The notes: generated by a model from the sequence alone, not told the origin. Positions 51,339 through 59,872 are shown, numbered from the stretch's first letter. The stretch is 64,000 nucleotides of DNA from Rhodohalobacter sp. SW132 (GCF_003390325.1 NZ_QUOK01000010.1:1-64000), one strand, 5' to 3'. Numbers and translations are program-made.

Positions 51339-51689
51339 ATGATTTATAAGCAAAAGTTTTTTTATCTCTGTAAAACTCCGCTGAGTGCCGAGGGTCCTGC
51401 TGACGTAGAAGTCCTGGACCGAGCGGATGACAGTCTCCAGTTTCCTGAACTGTTTAAGAAATTTGAAGAATTTCGCTCTCACGCATTTAATGAAGATAAT
51501 CTCTACAGTATCGTCAGGGCGGATGACATTTTCGAGCTGGTTCGAACCGGTACGGAAACGGAAGCCAAAGAGGAAGCTTACGAGAGAGCAGAACAAGAGA
51601 TTGTAACCAATTTGCAGCATCGTGTGGTGCAAAAGAACGATGAAAATGCGCGGGCGATCCTAAAAGAAGTCCATGAAATTGAGGCCTGA
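51339..51689 (+). CDS. Conserved-looking hypothetical protein
   Basis: 116 residues, acidic, soluble and mostly helical (AKEEAYERAEQEIVTNLQHR). No recognised motif. Good coding character and a short gap to dps support a real gene. It may be co-transcribed with its neighbours. Confidence 0.55.
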   Translation: MIYKQKFFYLCKTPLSAEGPADVEVLDRADDSLQFPELFKKFEEFRSHAFNEDNLYSIVRADDIFELVRTGTETEAKEEAYERAEQEIVTNLQHRVVQKNDENARAILKEVHEIEA

Positions 51690-51807
51690 TTTGTAAATGG
51701 CCTGCCCGGTAAATACAGGTGTTCTATTGGAATGATTTTTACGGTTTTTTTGTGATGAGGTAACACGTTAAGATTTAATCTTTCACAAAAAAAATCAGGA
51801 TAGTTTC

Positions 51808-52311
51808 ATGAGTTCAACAACAGTCGTAAACGGACAGAAAGATATGGAAATCAACATCGGTATTTCAGATTCGAACAGGGAGAAAATAGCGATGGGTATC
51901 TCGAAGATACTGGCCGACAGTTATATGGTCTACCTGAAAACGCACAACTACCACTGGAATGTTACGGGCCCCCACTTTCACTCTCTTCACGAGCAATTTG
52001 AAGAGCAGTATACGGAACTGGCTGCGGCGATTGATGACATTGCAGAACGAATTCGTGCTCTCGGCCACCGTGCGCCCGGCTCATTCAGGGAATACCAGGA
52101 GCTGACCTCAATTGAGGAGGATACCGACCAGCCGGATTCGATGGAGATGGTTCGCCGTTTAGCCGTAGATAACGAAACCATACTGCGAACAGCGCGTGAA
52201 GCCCTGCCGGCATGCGAAGAGGCGGGTGACGAAGCTTCCATCGATATGATTACAGAAAGACTGCACGTTCATTCCAAAACGGCCTGGATGCTGAGAAGTC
52301 ATCTGGAGTGA
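51808..52311 (+). CDS. Dps-family ferritin-like DNA-protection protein
   Basis: 167 residues. The ferritin-like four-helix domain begins at ILADSYMVYLKTHNYHWNVT and contains the intersubunit di-iron ligands of the family: H in THNYHW, H and D/E in HFHSLHEQFEEQYTELAAAI. DDIAERIRALGHRAPGSFRE follows. Dps dodecamers oxidise and store iron using hydrogen peroxide and can coat DNA. The N-terminal ~12 residues are variable; an ATG at residue 13 could be the start. A strong terminator follows 30 bp downstream. Confidence 0.93.
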   Translation: MSSTTVVNGQKDMEINIGISDSNREKIAMGISKILADSYMVYLKTHNYHWNVTGPHFHSLHEQFEEQYTELAAAIDDIAERIRALGHRAPGSFREYQELTSIEEDTDQPDSMEMVRRLAVDNETILRTAREALPACEEAGDEASIDMITERLHVHSKTAWMLRSHLE

Positions 52312-52341
52312 TCTTAGCCCACAATAGCTGAATAATATTCC

Positions 52342-52375
52342 AAGCCGGTCCGGATTTCCGGGCCGGCTTTTTTTT
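52342..52375 (+). terminator. Rho-independent terminator after dps
   Basis: Stem AAGCCGGTCCGG pairing with CCGGGCCGGCTT (one G-T mismatch), loop ATTT, followed by a run of eight T. Confidence 0.92.
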
Positions 52376-52602
52376 GTGATTTTGCACCCATCAAACCGAA
52401 ATGGCAATATTTCTCATAAAATCTCAACATCAGTCTAAAACATTGCTGCTCAAAAACGGGTTCAGGTTTTGGCAGAATAAATTTTAAAATGAATAATTTC
52501 ATTCGTTTATTGCCGGAGTTATATCCCAATGACAAACTGAAAAAGTACTGGTTTTCGAATTTGGTTTAACAGCTGCGTTAATTTCAAACAAATAGAACAA
52601 TT

Positions 52603-53415
52603 ATGGATTCAATACAAGATGTGAACTTTACAGAAATTGTGATGACATACGGACCCAATATTCTTTGGGCAATTCTTACGCTTGTTATCGGTTTATGGAT
52701 TGTGAAGCTGATTAGCCAGGGAATCCGGCGAGGTTTGGATAAAGGGGAGACAGATGAGACACTGAAAGGTTTTCTGGTTAGCTTTCTTACCATACTTTTG
52801 AAAATCCTGGTATACATCACTGCACTTGGCATGCTGGGTGTAGAGATGACATCTTTTATTGCCATACTTGGTGCAGCGGGTCTTGCCGTTGGCCTGGCGC
52901 TGTCCGGGACATTGCAAAATTTTGCCGGCGGAGTGATGATTCTCTTTTTCAAGCCTTTCAGAGTAGGGCATTTTATTGAAGCCCAGGGACACATGGGAAC
53001 CGTAAAAGAGATCCAGATTTTTGTTACCATACTCACATCACCCGACAATAAAACCATATTGATCCCCAACGGCCCGCTGGCTACCGGATCGATGACGAAC
53101 TTTTCGCGGCAACCTACAAGGCGTGTTGACTGGACGTTTGGGATCGGTTACGGAGATGATCTCGATAAAGCGTATGAGGTAATTAAGCGGCTCCTGGGAG
53201 GCGATGAGCGGATACTTGAAGATCCTGAGCCGTTTATGGCGCTTAAAGAACTGGGTGACAGTTCTGTGGATATCACCGTTAGGGCATGGGTGAATGCATC
53301 CGATTACTGGCCCGTTTATTTCCGGATGAATGAAGAGGTCTACAAAACGTTTGACAAAGAAGGATTGTCCATTCCGTTTCCGCAGCGCGATGTTCATATT
53401 CATAACCCGGAGTGA
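52603..53415 (+). CDS. MscS-family mechanosensitive channel 1
   Basis: 270 residues: three transmembrane helices, then the MscS pore helix and beta domain. The pore-lining TM3 block is LGAAGLAVGLALSGTLQNFA, with the glycine/alanine pattern required for gating, followed by GGVMILFFKPFRVGHFIEAQ. The C-terminal vestibule ends in SIPFPQRDVHIHN, a family signature. Opens on membrane tension to release solutes during hypo-osmotic shock. The neighbouring channel (53766) is a paralogue. No frameshift or unusual residues. Confidence 0.95.
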   Translation: MDSIQDVNFTEIVMTYGPNILWAILTLVIGLWIVKLISQGIRRGLDKGETDETLKGFLVSFLTILLKILVYITALGMLGVEMTSFIAILGAAGLAVGLALSGTLQNFAGGVMILFFKPFRVGHFIEAQGHMGTVKEIQIFVTILTSPDNKTILIPNGPLATGSMTNFSRQPTRRVDWTFGIGYGDDLDKAYEVIKRLLGGDERILEDPEPFMALKELGDSSVDITVRAWVNASDYWPVYFRMNEEVYKTFDKEGLSIPFPQRDVHIHNPE

Positions 53416-53765
53416 TCTCTGACCGGGAAAGCCCTTATGCAAACGAATGGATCATTCTACAAAATCCGCCGGGGGAAATTCTGGCGGATTTTTACGTTTA
53501 AACACAACAAGGAAGGAGATGCCTCGCCGGGGCATGACATGACATAATTGTTGGCGAACATTCTTAACTAACGCCCTTTTTGGGCTGTTTTTGGTGAAAT
53601 CTGACAAACTTATACATCGAACTCACGTTTTAAACTAAACATAGCCCGTTCATAAAAAATGAACGCTACGATATCTGATTTTGATTATACGTTGGGTTGA
53701 TAATCAGTACAACTCAATAAAAACAGCAATTTTTTAACAGATTTAGGAAAAGAGACATCACATAA
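53416..53765. other. Gap between the two MscS genes
   Basis: 350 bp, holding the terminator and a recurrent motif (53570-53630) shared with 12708-12770 and 23425-23484. It should contain the promoter of the second channel. Confidence 0.45.
53461..53494 (+). terminator. Rho-independent terminator after MscS channel 1
   Basis: Stem AAAATCCGCC with GGCGGATTTTT, loop of about 12 bases, ending in a short T-run. Confidence 0.8.
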
Positions 53766-54596
53766 ATGGATTTATTTGACAGTTTAGGAGATAATTCAGA
53801 AGTCGTAACTGCTTTCTTTTTAACTCACGCGATGAGTGTAATCGGTGCAATCATCATCCTGATCGCGGGCTATATTATTGCCGGATGGGCGGGGAAAAGA
53901 GTAAAAGATGCTACATCAAAGTCAGGGAAATTTGATGATACACTTGTTCCGGTGTTGTCGCAGACCACCCGTGTAGTAATTCTCGTGATAACATTTCTGC
54001 TGGTTCTGGGGCAGTTTGGTGTTCAGACCGCAAGCATCATCGCAGTTTTGGGTGCTGCCGGCCTTGCGGTGGGTCTTGCCCTGCAGGGGACGCTCAGCAA
54101 TGTTGCTGCCGGAATGATGCTGCTGATTTTGCGCCCGTTTAAAGTGGGGGATGCTGTGAATGTGGCTGGAACCTTTGGGATTGTGGATGAAGTGAGGCTT
54201 TTTACGACAGAGATGCACAGTTTCGATAACATCGGGATTACCATGCCGAATTCACGCGTTTGGGGACAGGAGATACAAAACCTTTCCAAATTTGAAAATC
54301 GAAGAGTGGATATGGAATTTGGAATCTCCTACCGCGATGATATGGATAAGGCGATTGCGCTGATTAAAGAAGTTCTGGATGCCGATGAACGTGTGATGGC
54401 GGAACCCGAGCCTTTAATCGCTGTATCTGAGCTGGGTGACAGCTCGGTAATGATCCGTGTGCGGCCATGGACCGAAACCAAAAATGTATGGCCTCTGCGC
54501 TATCATATCACGAAAAGCATCAAAGAGAAATTCGATTCTAATGGTGTAAGTATTCCGTTTCCGCAGCGGGATGTTCACTTATTCAAAAAGAATTAA
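53766..54596 (+). CDS. MscS-family mechanosensitive channel 2
   Basis: 276 residues, paralogue of the preceding channel: pore block LGAAGLAVGLALQGTLSNVA, AAGMMLLILRPFKVGDAVNV, and a C-terminal VSIPFPQRDVHLF. Three N-terminal transmembrane helices. It differs in the first 60 residues and has a more acidic N-terminus (MDLFDSLGDNSEVVTAFF). Separated from channel 1 by a terminator and 350 bp, so expression is probably independent. Two non-identical channels may open at different tensions. Confidence 0.95.
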   Translation: MDLFDSLGDNSEVVTAFFLTHAMSVIGAIIILIAGYIIAGWAGKRVKDATSKSGKFDDTLVPVLSQTTRVVILVITFLLVLGQFGVQTASIIAVLGAAGLAVGLALQGTLSNVAAGMMLLILRPFKVGDAVNVAGTFGIVDEVRLFTTEMHSFDNIGITMPNSRVWGQEIQNLSKFENRRVDMEFGISYRDDMDKAIALIKEVLDADERVMAEPEPLIAVSELGDSSVMIRVRPWTETKNVWPLRYHITKSIKEKFDSNGVSIPFPQRDVHLFKKN

Positions 54597-54803
54597 TTTA
54601 AAGCCGGAGAATGGATCTCCGGAAACTTTGCAATAGTTACAGGGTTTAAATGGTTATAGAGCCGTAAGGTATTTGGTCTGATTTCGAATGGCATAGCAAT
54701 CAAAGGAGGGAAAAGTTGCTTCCATACGGAATGTTGATTAAACTTCTGAACTATAAATGAAGGCGATACGCCGTAATGTGCAACCTTAAAAGACGCTTCT
54801 ATT

Positions 54804-57194
54804 TTGTCTGAAGAAAAACAAAGTACAAACACCGAAACCACCCCACTGTTTGAAAACAAATTTGTATTCGTTTCCGAGGATGGTGAGCTAATTCTAAAAA
54901 AAACATCACTTTTCGAGCAGCGGGTACTTGCACAGGCTGATCCCGAATCGGTGGAAGCACAGGTTGAAGCGTTCGAAAATGCGTTTGAAAATTTGCAGAC
55001 GAAAGTTGACGGTTTTTTCGAAAATGTATCGAAAGAAGACGCTCCGGATGCAGATGAGTTGAAAGCATCATTCGATAAATTGACAGGCGAACTGCTCGAA
55101 GCTGAAGCTGTTGGTGATTTTGAATCGCTTATCAATAGTTCTAAAGAGCGTCTCGAAAGCTTGCTTGCACCTGCAGAAAAAGAAACTGCCGATAAAGAAG
55201 AAGATGAATCGGCTGATGATGAACCTGAAGATGCGGCCGATACGGAGACGATTGAGATTGAAGTTGAAAAGGAAACAAAACCGTCTGAAGCTGATGATAC
55301 TGCTCAGTCTGACAAGAAAGATTCAGAGAAAGAAAAAGAAGTAGATAAAGCGGCTGCCGATGAACCTGAAGATGCTGGTGATACGCAGACAGTTGAGCGC
55401 GAAACAGAAATGGATGAGGTCGAAGAGGAAACAAAACCGGCTGAAACCGATGAGTCTGCTGAGGCTGAAAAAGAAGTTGCTGAAGAGAAAAAAGATCTCT
55501 CAGAAACAGAAACGTATTATAAAGAGCTTGCCGATAAAGCCGAACAGCTCGTGGAAGTGAGCGATTGGGCCTATGTATCGATGGAGTTCGATAACATCGA
55601 TAACGCTTGGGGAGAAGGGCCCGATCCTGCCGGTGAAGAGGAAGATGAGGCTATTGATATCTCCGGCTATCGCGAAAAAATTGACCAGCTGCGTGAAGAT
55701 TTCGAACAGAAAAAAAAGGCTCACTACGAGGAGCAGAAAAGGAAGCGCGAAGAAAATCTTGAGAAGAAAAAACAGATTCTTGCCTCACTTAAGAAAATTG
55801 TAGATGACGAAGAGTGGACAGCTACCAGGGAAGTTGGGAAATTGAAAGGACGGTGGGATCGCATTAAAGCTGTGCCCGCAGATGCCGCTGAAGATCTGGA
55901 AAAGAAATTTTCATCACTGCTCAGCACTTTCGATGATCATAAAGTCGACCGGCTTGTGAAAAAGAAGCAGCAGGAAGAAGATAACCTTACCGGAAAGCTG
56001 GTTATACTTGAAAAGATGGAAAAGTTTGTGAAGGAGCTCGACGAAACATCCGACTGGGATGAAATGGAGAAGAGCTTCGAACAGCTTGCAAAGCAGTTCA
56101 GGAAAATCGGCCGTGTTCCGGTTGAGAAAAATCAGGAGGTCTGGAGCCAGTATCACCGTCTGCAGGATACGTTTCACTCCATGCGGTTTAAGCACGATAA
56201 GAGTTACCGCAATAAAATTGAGAAGCATCTTGGCCGCAAGAAGAAATTAATTGACGAAGCAGAGGCCCTGATTGATGCAGAAGACCTTGCAGAGGCCGCA
56301 AGAAAGGTGAATAAGCTGCACCGGCGCTGGAAAAAAGCCGGAAACCTGCCGCAAAAAGATGAGAATGAATTGTGGGATCGTTTTAAAGCGGCAACTGACA
56401 AATTTAATGATAAGAAATCGGATAACCTCGATCTGCTCAGAGAACAGGAGCAGGAAAATCTCGAAGAAAAACACGCCTTAATTGAGAAAGCTGAAAACCT
56501 GAAAGATTCTGAGGATTGGGAGCAGACACACAAAGATCTGCAGAACCTGATGGAGAAGTGGAAGAAAGTCGGCCCGGTACCAAAACGCAGTTCAGGTAAG
56601 ATCTGGAAGAAGTTTAAAGGCGCAATGGATCACTTCTACGATCGCCGCCGTGATCATTTTAAAGAGGTTAAAGAAGAACGAAAAGATAATCTCAAGGAAA
56701 AAGAAGAGGTTCTCGAAAAACTGCGCGAACTGCGGGATCACGAAGATCCGATTGAGGCTGTAAATATTGCAAAACCCCTGCAGACTGAATTTAAGAAAGC
56801 GGGATATGTTCCGATTAAACATAAGAACCGGATGTGGAAAGAGTATCGCGAAATATGCGATGTAATCTACGATCGGTTCCGTGCGGCAAAAGCAGCAGTT
56901 CAGGTCGTTGGCCAGGAAAATGTAGAAAATTTTTCTGTGGATGATATTGCTGACATCAGGAAACTAAATAGTCAGGCTTCATCTTTGCGCAAGCAGATTA
57001 CCAAGATGGAGCAGGAACTGATACAGAAAAAAGAGTCTTTAAGCTATTTCAAACCTTCGGGTGGCAGTAATCCGCTTCTGGATGATGTGAAGAAAAAAAT
57101 CGAAAAATCTGAAGAAGAAATTGCTGAAAAGGAAGATAAACTGGCAGAAATTGAGAAAAAAATTGACCTCATAAAAAAAGAGGGCGAGGAATAA
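54804..57194 (+). CDS. Large DUF349 coiled-coil protein with acidic repeat
   Basis: 796 residues from a TTG at 54804 (L-S-E-E-K-Q); an in-frame stop at 54774 and the absence of an ATG in between support this start. At least five DUF349 units are marked by LKGRWDRIKAVP, LAKQFRKIGRVP, LHRRWKKAGNLP, LMEKWKKVGPVP and LQTEFKKAGYVP. Residues ~130-230 are highly acidic and contain a duplication (DEPEDAADTETIE / DEPEDAGDTQTVE). The C-terminus is a long coiled coil ending KKIDLIKKEGEE. DUF349 proteins are large, cytoplasmic and of unknown function; a scaffolding or nucleic-acid-associated role is speculation. Followed 45 bp later by the MBL-fold gene. Confidence 0.85.
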   Translation: MSEEKQSTNTETTPLFENKFVFVSEDGELILKKTSLFEQRVLAQADPESVEAQVEAFENAFENLQTKVDGFFENVSKEDAPDADELKASFDKLTGELLEAEAVGDFESLINSSKERLESLLAPAEKETADKEEDESADDEPEDAADTETIEIEVEKETKPSEADDTAQSDKKDSEKEKEVDKAAADEPEDAGDTQTVERETEMDEVEEETKPAETDESAEAEKEVAEEKKDLSETETYYKELADKAEQLVEVSDWAYVSMEFDNIDNAWGEGPDPAGEEEDEAIDISGYREKIDQLREDFEQKKKAHYEEQKRKREENLEKKKQILASLKKIVDDEEWTATREVGKLKGRWDRIKAVPADAAEDLEKKFSSLLSTFDDHKVDRLVKKKQQEEDNLTGKLVILEKMEKFVKELDETSDWDEMEKSFEQLAKQFRKIGRVPVEKNQEVWSQYHRLQDTFHSMRFKHDKSYRNKIEKHLGRKKKLIDEAEALIDAEDLAEAARKVNKLHRRWKKAGNLPQKDENELWDRFKAATDKFNDKKSDNLDLLREQEQENLEEKHALIEKAENLKDSEDWEQTHKDLQNLMEKWKKVGPVPKRSSGKIWKKFKGAMDHFYDRRRDHFKEVKEERKDNLKEKEEVLEKLRELRDHEDPIEAVNIAKPLQTEFKKAGYVPIKHKNRMWKEYREICDVIYDRFRAAKAAVQVVGQENVENFSVDDIADIRKLNSQASSLRKQITKMEQELIQKKESLSYFKPSGGSNPLLDDVKKKIEKSEEEIAEKEDKLAEIEKKIDLIKKEGEE

Positions 57195-57239
57195 CCTGCA
57201 TTGGCAAAGCGCAGGGCCCTCTTCCTAATGGAGATGTGA

Positions 57240-58496
57240 TTGGCTAAGGAAAATGCGCAGAATGTTTATCTGACAAAAGTACATCAGCGGGATAGCTTTG
57301 AAAAGCTTGAAAAGGCGATTGGAGCCGGTAAAATGGAATATTTTGCAACCGGTGAAAGACTGGCAAAAAAACTTGAAAGCGAACTTCCCTCCGCTGTCAT
57401 TATCGATGAAGACCACATCCGTAACCTCCCGGAATTTGTAGAGATTGTATTTACTCAAAAACCGGGAAGGCGATTTATCCCCGCTGCTGTTCTGACTGAT
57501 GACCCGAAAATCTCCAAGTCCAGATTCAGTAAATGCCATTTCCCGATTACGCTGATCCAAAGAGATTCTTACCAGGAGCTGCTGGAATTCATCCGCAGGG
57601 CTCTAAAGCCTTCCGTAAAAGTGAAGTTTTGGGGAGTGCGCGGCTCAACGCCTTGTGCAAACAGTGAAAATATTTTTTACGGTGGAAATACAAGCTGTGT
57701 TCAGATTGAAATACCGGGCTACGACAAACTGCTGATTCTCGACTCGGGTACGGGCATCCGAAACCTTGGGAATTTTCTTGAGAACTACTCTTCCGGCCCG
57801 ATTCACGGCGACCTTTTTATCACCCACCCGCACTGGGATCACATCCAGGGGTTTCCATTTTTTACTCCATTCTACGAAAAAGAGAACAGTTTCAGAATTC
57901 ATCTGCCTGAGCAATATCGCGGCGGGGCAGAAGAGATTTTATCAGGACATCTCACGAAAACCTTTTTCCCGGTAACGCTCGATATGCTTGCTTCGGACCT
58001 GACCTATGTTACACAAAAAGAAGAACCTGAGCGAATGGATGCATTTAGTGTGGACTACCTGGTAGCAAATCATCCGACTAAAACAGCCATCTACCGGTTC
58101 AGGATTAAGGACTATACTATTATTTATGCACCTGATAACGAGTTACCGCTCACCGCATCCCCGCTGAGATATATTGATAAGTTCTGCGATTTTATAAAAG
58201 ATTGCGATCTGCTGATCCACGATGGGCAGTTCAATCTCGAAACGTTTAAAACACGTGAGGGGTGGGGCCACTCTGCCTGGGAACGGGTGCTGGAACTGGC
58301 AAAATCAAGCGGAGTAAAGCGGCTGATCCTTACCCATCACGATCCAAATTCTGATGATGAATACCTGAACAGACTGTCAGGTATCGTAGACTCGTACCGC
58401 GGCAATCCGTTTGAGATGATCGAGTTTGCAAGAGAAGGAAAATTTGTTGCCCTGCCCCTGAACGACACGGTTGAAATATCGAATATTGAATCCTGA
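57240..58496 (+). CDS. MBL-fold hydrolase with N-terminal receiver-like domain
   Basis: 418 residues starting at a TTG at 57240 with GGAG upstream. The metallo-beta-lactamase fold begins at VKFWGVRGSTPCANSENIFY; metal motif THPHWDHIQGFP supplies H-x-H-x-D-H, and later D and H ligands lie in YAPDNE, LIHDGQF and LILTHHDPNSD. The first ~120 residues look like a degenerate response-regulator receiver (ESELPSAVIIDEDHI, RRFIPAAVLTDDP, CHFPITLIQRDSYQELLEFI) without an obvious lysine-aspartate pair. Predicted phosphodiesterase or hydrolase acting on a cyclic nucleotide or similar ester. The final codons (V-E-I-S-N-I-E-S) come from an inverted word repeat. Confidence 0.85.
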   Translation: MAKENAQNVYLTKVHQRDSFEKLEKAIGAGKMEYFATGERLAKKLESELPSAVIIDEDHIRNLPEFVEIVFTQKPGRRFIPAAVLTDDPKISKSRFSKCHFPITLIQRDSYQELLEFIRRALKPSVKVKFWGVRGSTPCANSENIFYGGNTSCVQIEIPGYDKLLILDSGTGIRNLGNFLENYSSGPIHGDLFITHPHWDHIQGFPFFTPFYEKENSFRIHLPEQYRGGAEEILSGHLTKTFFPVTLDMLASDLTYVTQKEEPERMDAFSVDYLVANHPTKTAIYRFRIKDYTIIYAPDNELPLTASPLRYIDKFCDFIKDCDLLIHDGQFNLETFKTREGWGHSAWERVLELAKSSGVKRLILTHHDPNSDDEYLNRLSGIVDSYRGNPFEMIEFAREGKFVALPLNDTVEISNIES

Positions 58497-58551
58497 ACGC
58501 CGAATTTCGAACACTTCGATATTCAAAATTCATTGTTCAGCGTTCGATATT
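58476..58551. repeat. Inverted word repeat (GAATATTGAACGC type), probable bidirectional terminator
   Basis: Left arm ATATCGAATATTGAATCCTG, then AACGCCGAATTTCGAAC; right arm TTCGATATTCAAAATTCATTG, then TTCAGCGTTCGATATT. The arms are about 37 bp each with a 2-3 bp gap, and the right arm ends in a TTTTTT run. The left arm overlaps the last codons of the MBL gene, and the structure lies between converging genes. Confidence 0.65.
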
Positions 58552-58553
58552 TT

Positions 58554-59018
58554 TTAAATAAAGATCCGAATACCGAGCCCGCCATTCACATCAAACGTAG
58601 TTTCCGGGATCAGATCGAGAAGCGGAGCTACTTCGAAAAATGTTGCTAACCGAGTATCAGGAATATTGAATTGCAGGCCTACCGGAATCCTGACGCCAAG
58701 CCTGGCGTCATCAGCGAGTCGTACACGCGCCCCAAGCCCATAGTAGAGAGCGAGGCCGCCGGTTTCGGAATCAAGCCAGTTGTGGCGCAGGTAATCGGAA
58801 TGAATATGTACAGAGCCGCTTCCGCCGAATGACCATGCGAAGCCTGCATCGAATGCCGTTTGGTCTGATTGCCACATCTTCAGGCTGATACCGGTGGGTT
58901 CACCTAAAATAATACCCAGTTCCGTATTGCTGTAACGGTCTTGTGCATGGGATTGTCCGGAGAAAGCCAGGAGCAAAAAAGCTGAGGAGAGAACAGAGAT
59001 AATGAGGGATTTTTTCAT
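58554..59018 (-). CDS. Small secreted outer-membrane-type protein
   Basis: 154 residues on the minus strand. Signal peptide MKKSLIISVLSSAFLLLAFS with likely cleavage after SHAQ. The mature part has repeated beta-strand patterns (ELGIILGEPTGISLKMW, ALYYGLGARVRLAD, LGVRIPVGLQFNIP) and ends in GLGIRIFI, as in small beta-barrel outer-membrane proteins. No specific function recognised. Confidence 0.75.
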   Translation of the reverse strand: MKKSLIISVLSSAFLLLAFSGQSHAQDRYSNTELGIILGEPTGISLKMWQSDQTAFDAGFAWSFGGSGSVHIHSDYLRHNWLDSETGGLALYYGLGARVRLADDARLGVRIPVGLQFNIPDTRLATFFEVAPLLDLIPETTFDVNGGLGIRIFI

Positions 59019-59375
59019 GGATACGAAATTACGATGTAGTTATTTATGGTAGCTTTGATTGATAGTTTTATAGAGATGCCGGATTCAGATGTTCCCCGAT
59101 GTTCAGGCATCGTTGAATAATCTGAAAGATACAGTTTTAAATTAGAGTATATCTGCTAAATAGAAGGTTCTGCAGCGAAATTTCGGAGTTATGGGTGAAA
59201 TTTGTTCAGCTTTAAAAAAAGCATTTGAGAATGATGGAGAGATATAGAGAATCTTAAAATACCGAGAATAGGTTTCATCACGAGGGCATCAAGAATCGAA
59301 GTAGGACGAAGTGCATGAAAATAAGACGACTAAACTCGGTGAAATCTAAGCGGTTTCATGCTTTCGCAGTTAATT

Positions 59376-59492
59376 ACTTGTTGGTTTGATACTCATAATT
59401 CTATCAATTTTCACAGGATTCTCATATAAATCACAAAACCATGATCTTTGTTTTACAACGTCCCCGAACCTCTGGGGCTGTAGAACCATACC
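59376..59492 (+). repeat. Dispersed repeat D2, copy 2
   Basis: Partner of 44539-44652. Shared blocks: GGTTTGATACTCATAATTCT, ATCAATTTTCACAGG, CTCATATAAATCACAAA, CCATGATCTTTGTTTTAC and CTGGGGCTGTAGAACCATA. Confidence 0.65.
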
Positions 59493-59759
59493 GCTTTCAT
59501 TCAATGAGTGCATCAAAAACTATGTGAAATTTGTAGACTGAGTCTTAAAATTGGTATGAATTTTTTCAGATCGAAAGTAATAAAATAAAAATTGAGTAGA
59601 ATCTGATCGACACTCTCTCTTAGGCGTTGACAAGTTATTTACATCCCCGGAAAATACGCCTGGGTGCTTTGTAAATTCAGTTAGTTAACTGAAACCGATA
59701 AGCAGCTTTTTATGAATAATTGGTTTAAAGCTAATTATTACAAGCATTTATGATTAAAA

Positions 59760-59775
59760 ATGTTATCGATAACAT
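59760..59775. promoter_or_regulatory. Perfect 16-bp palindrome, LacI-type operator candidate
   Basis: ATGTTATCGATAACAT is a perfect palindrome with the central CG typical of LacI/GalR-family operators. It lies about 100 bp upstream of the SusC start, where such sites regulate glycan-uptake genes in related bacteria. The cognate regulator is not in the window. Confidence 0.75.
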
Positions 59776-59860
59776 AATATGTGTCGAACAAAGAAATCGC
59801 TTCATATCGGAGAGCTTTGCAAACTATTTCAAATTTTGAAAATCTAATTTATATCTATTT

Positions 59861-59866
59861 GAGGAG
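59861..59866 (+). promoter_or_regulatory. Strong Shine-Dalgarno before the SusC-like gene
   Basis: GAGGAG seven bases before the ATG at 59873. Most other genes in the window lack a comparable site, so efficient translation of this outer-membrane protein is implied. Confidence 0.8.
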
Positions 59867-59872
59867 CAATTT

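Larger units (their letters stand above)
59019..59872. other. Regulatory and repeat region upstream of the SusCD pair
   Basis: 854 bp without a supported gene. It contains degraded word-type sequence (59270-59375), repeat D2 copy 2 (59376-59492) and the LacI-type palindrome at 59760-59775. The last 100 bp are leader of the SusC-like gene. Confidence 0.55.

Noticed and set aside
54604-54622. Terminator after the second MscS gene (CCGGAGA..TCTCCGG stem)
   Set aside because: No T-tract follows the stem, so I did not call it a rho-independent terminator.
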